From Halovenus sp. (GTDB lineage Archaea > Halobacteriota > Halobacteria > Halobacteriales > Haloarculaceae), in contig PUNZ01000153.1 of NCBI GenBank assembly GCA_003551945.1, positions 1 through 22,477 of the forward strand: a DNA stretch of 22,477 nucleotides. The letters are read 5' to 3'. Below the pieces are notes generated by a model. The model was not told the origin of the DNA. It worked only from the letters and a program-made list of their open reading frames with translations, and searched no databases. Positions 21,153-22,477 of this stretch are shown here, piece after piece (the stretch's first letter is position 1; each line of letters begins with the position of its first letter). Position numbers and translations under genes: made by a program.

Positions 21153-22019
21153 ATGGACGAACGGGCAGTCCTCAGCCAACTTTCGACGTATCTACCCGAC
21201 GCAGGTGATGATGCCGCTGTCGTTGATGACCTGGTCATAACGACGGATATGCTGCACGAATCAACGGACTTTCCGGACGGCACAACCCGCTATACCGCAG
21301 GCTGGCGGGCCGTCGGTGCATCACTCTCTGATGTCGCCGCAATGGGTGCCGACGGAGTCGCTGCGGTTGCGGTCTATGCTGCCCCCACATTTTCGTGGGA
21401 AGAGGTTGCATCGTTTGTCGACGGGGCACAGGCAGTGTGTGAGAGCGGTGGGACAGCATATGTCGGCGGTGATCTCGACAATCACGAGGAGTTTACGGTC
21501 GTCTCAACGGCAATCGGGCGAACCACCAAACCAGTACTTCGAAGCGGAGCAACTCCGGGTGACACCGTTTGTGTGACAGGTGCACTTGGGCGTACTGGGG
21601 CCGCCTGCGAGTTCTTTGCACGAGGAGAGACAGAGAGAGGAAACAACCTGTTTCAGTTTTCGCCTCGTCTCACAGCAGGAAAAGCGCTTGCAGATTATGC
21701 AACAGCGATGATGGATAGCAGTGATGGGCTGGCTCGCTCGCTTCACCAACTCGCGGAAGCAAGTGACTGTGGGTTTGCCATTGACTCGCCGCTCCCGTTT
21801 ACAGAAGCGTTTGAGACACTCGGATTTGACACTCAACAGCGTCGAAAGTATGGTATCTTTTTCGGCGAGGATTTTGAGTTGGTCTGTACCATGCCACCAG
21901 AGGCGGTTGAAGAGGCACAAAATGCACTTGCAGTCTCACTGACACCGATTGGAACCGTGACGGAACAACGAGTAACGCTCGACGGAGAGGACCTTCCCGA
22001 TAGCGGATACACCCACTGA
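21153..22019 (+). CDS. thiL: Thiamine-monophosphate kinase
   Basis: ThiL phosphorylates thiamine monophosphate to thiamine diphosphate, the final step of cofactor synthesis. From ATG at 21153 the protein is 288 residues, beginning MDERAVLSQLSTYLPDAGDD. Motifs of the PurM/ThiL fold are present: GDDAAVV (18-24), TTDMLHESTDF, ASLSDVAAMGADGVA, YVGGDL (about 103-108), MDSSDGLARSL and FGEDFELVCT. A longer frame from 21081 adds 24 residues not seen in the family and would start upstream of the promoter element, so it is rejected. It is convergent with the M50 protease gene, with 6 bases between stops, and divergent from the small zinc protein gene. Confidence 0.96.
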   Translation: MDERAVLSQLSTYLPDAGDDAAVVDDLVITTDMLHESTDFPDGTTRYTAGWRAVGASLSDVAAMGADGVAAVAVYAAPTFSWEEVASFVDGAQAVCESGGTAYVGGDLDNHEEFTVVSTAIGRTTKPVLRSGATPGDTVCVTGALGRTGAACEFFARGETERGNNLFQFSPRLTAGKALADYATAMMDSSDGLARSLHQLAEASDCGFAIDSPLPFTEAFETLGFDTQQRRKYGIFFGEDFELVCTMPPEAVEEAQNALAVSLTPIGTVTEQRVTLDGEDLPDSGYTH

Positions 22020-22025
22020 AGGGTC

Positions 22026-22477
22026 TCAGGGTTCGATAATCTCGATCGGAATCGGTGTGAAACAGAGTGCAGCGAGCACGAACGTGATGATTCCAACCAG
22101 CATCCGTGGATTATCGAGCGCTTGGTCATTCACCGGTTTTACCGGTCCCGCATACGCGAGTCCCAGCGCAAAAATCCCCCACACTGCCCAGATACCGACC
22201 GAGTCCGCGCTGTCAACGCCAAAGAACAGATAGGCAGCAAGACCAAAGAGGGCAAATGGAACCAGCATCGCAATTTTGCGCTGTCTTTCGCCGACCATCG
22301 CTCTGAGGATATGCCCACCATCAAGCTGACCGACTGGAAGCATATTGAGGAGCGTAACGAGCATCCCCACCCAGCCGCCAAACACAACGGGGTGAACAAC
22401 GCCATCCTCTAACTGTTCAGAACTCCCAGTCGCCTCAGCAATCAGTTCAAGCAGTGGCGGATGGTTGAACATAATAA
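22026..22477 (-). CDS. Site-2 protease family (M50) membrane metalloprotease, C-terminal part
   Basis: The minus-strand frame enters from beyond the window end and stops at 22026, so the N-terminal part, including the expected HExxH zinc motif, is not visible. The visible 150 residues contain the third M50 motif N-M-L-P-V-G-Q-L-D-G-G-H, whose aspartate is the third zinc ligand, preceded by HPVVFGGWVGMLVTLL. Three more hydrophobic helices follow, the last ending CFTPIPIEIIEP. S2P proteases cut membrane-embedded substrates to release regulators. An internal ATG at 22472 would start after the catalytic motif and is not taken as the start. Substrate is unknown. Confidence 0.88.
   Translation of the reverse strand, partial: IMFNHPPLLELIAEATGSSEQLEDGVVHPVVFGGWVGMLVTLLNMLPVGQLDGGHILRAMVGERQRKIAMLVPFALFGLAAYLFFGVDSADSVGIWAVWGIFALGLAYAGPVKPVNDQALDNPRMLVGIITFVLAALCFTPIPIEIIEP

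Overview
The window is a stretch of haloarchaeal (class Halobacteria) chromosome. The evidence is acidic proteomes, archaeal information-processing genes (TFE, EF-1 beta, Mre11/Rad50, an Lrp regulator), a Tat-lipoprotein, a haloarchaeal-type two-domain malic enzyme, a sensory rhodopsin with its transducer, and several small families seen only in haloarchaea. Base composition looks close to 50% GC by eye, low for Halobacteria (most are above 60%); Haloquadratum is the known low-GC genus, but the htrII/sopII pair implies a phototactic, motile cell, so I do not name a genus. Twenty-three protein genes are supported. I see no tRNA, rRNA, CRISPR array or intact insertion sequence, and no gene-free stretch exceeds 300 bases (the longest are under 190).

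Layout. 1-3528, minus strand: DHH phosphoesterase, CBS-ParB/SerK-like protein, tfe, then a DUF2110 gene cut by the window start. 3594-4022, minus: an Lrp/AsnC regulator. 4202-6385, plus: a small membrane protein, hemB (porphyrin synthesis) and nadE (NAD synthesis). 6459-7873, minus: a HADH-like oxidoreductase, then the tight zinc-finger/EF-1 beta pair. 7947-10948, minus: the photosensory operon htrII-sopII, preceded by a lipoprotein and an unknown membrane protein (11036-12308). 12343-13105, plus: two small haloarchaeal genes. 13248-15500, minus: maeB. 15638-16093, plus: a compact heme A synthase. 16264-20204, minus: mre11-rad50. 20287-20976, minus: an SCP2-like protein and a small zinc protein. 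21153-22019, plus: thiL, convergent with the C-terminal part of an M50 site-2 protease that leaves the window.

Expression logic. Many genes have a TATA-like box centred 26-30 bases before the chosen ATG, as expected for leaderless haloarchaeal transcripts, and this helped fix starts (tfe, the zinc-finger genes, thiL). Three genes instead carry clear Shine-Dalgarno sequences (sopII, the 83-aa membrane protein, rad50); for sopII and rad50 these lie inside the preceding overlapping gene and indicate translational coupling.

Most of the window is ordinary core genome. The points worth a second look are residue losses in otherwise well-preserved proteins (TFE with three of four zinc-ribbon cysteines gone, a HADH-like protein without its catalytic histidine, Mre11 with a metal-ligand histidine changed to aspartate, a sensory rhodopsin II with alanine at the signalling threonine), a half-length heme A synthase, and several clean palindromes at promoters. 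I did not find a large undescribed gene system.
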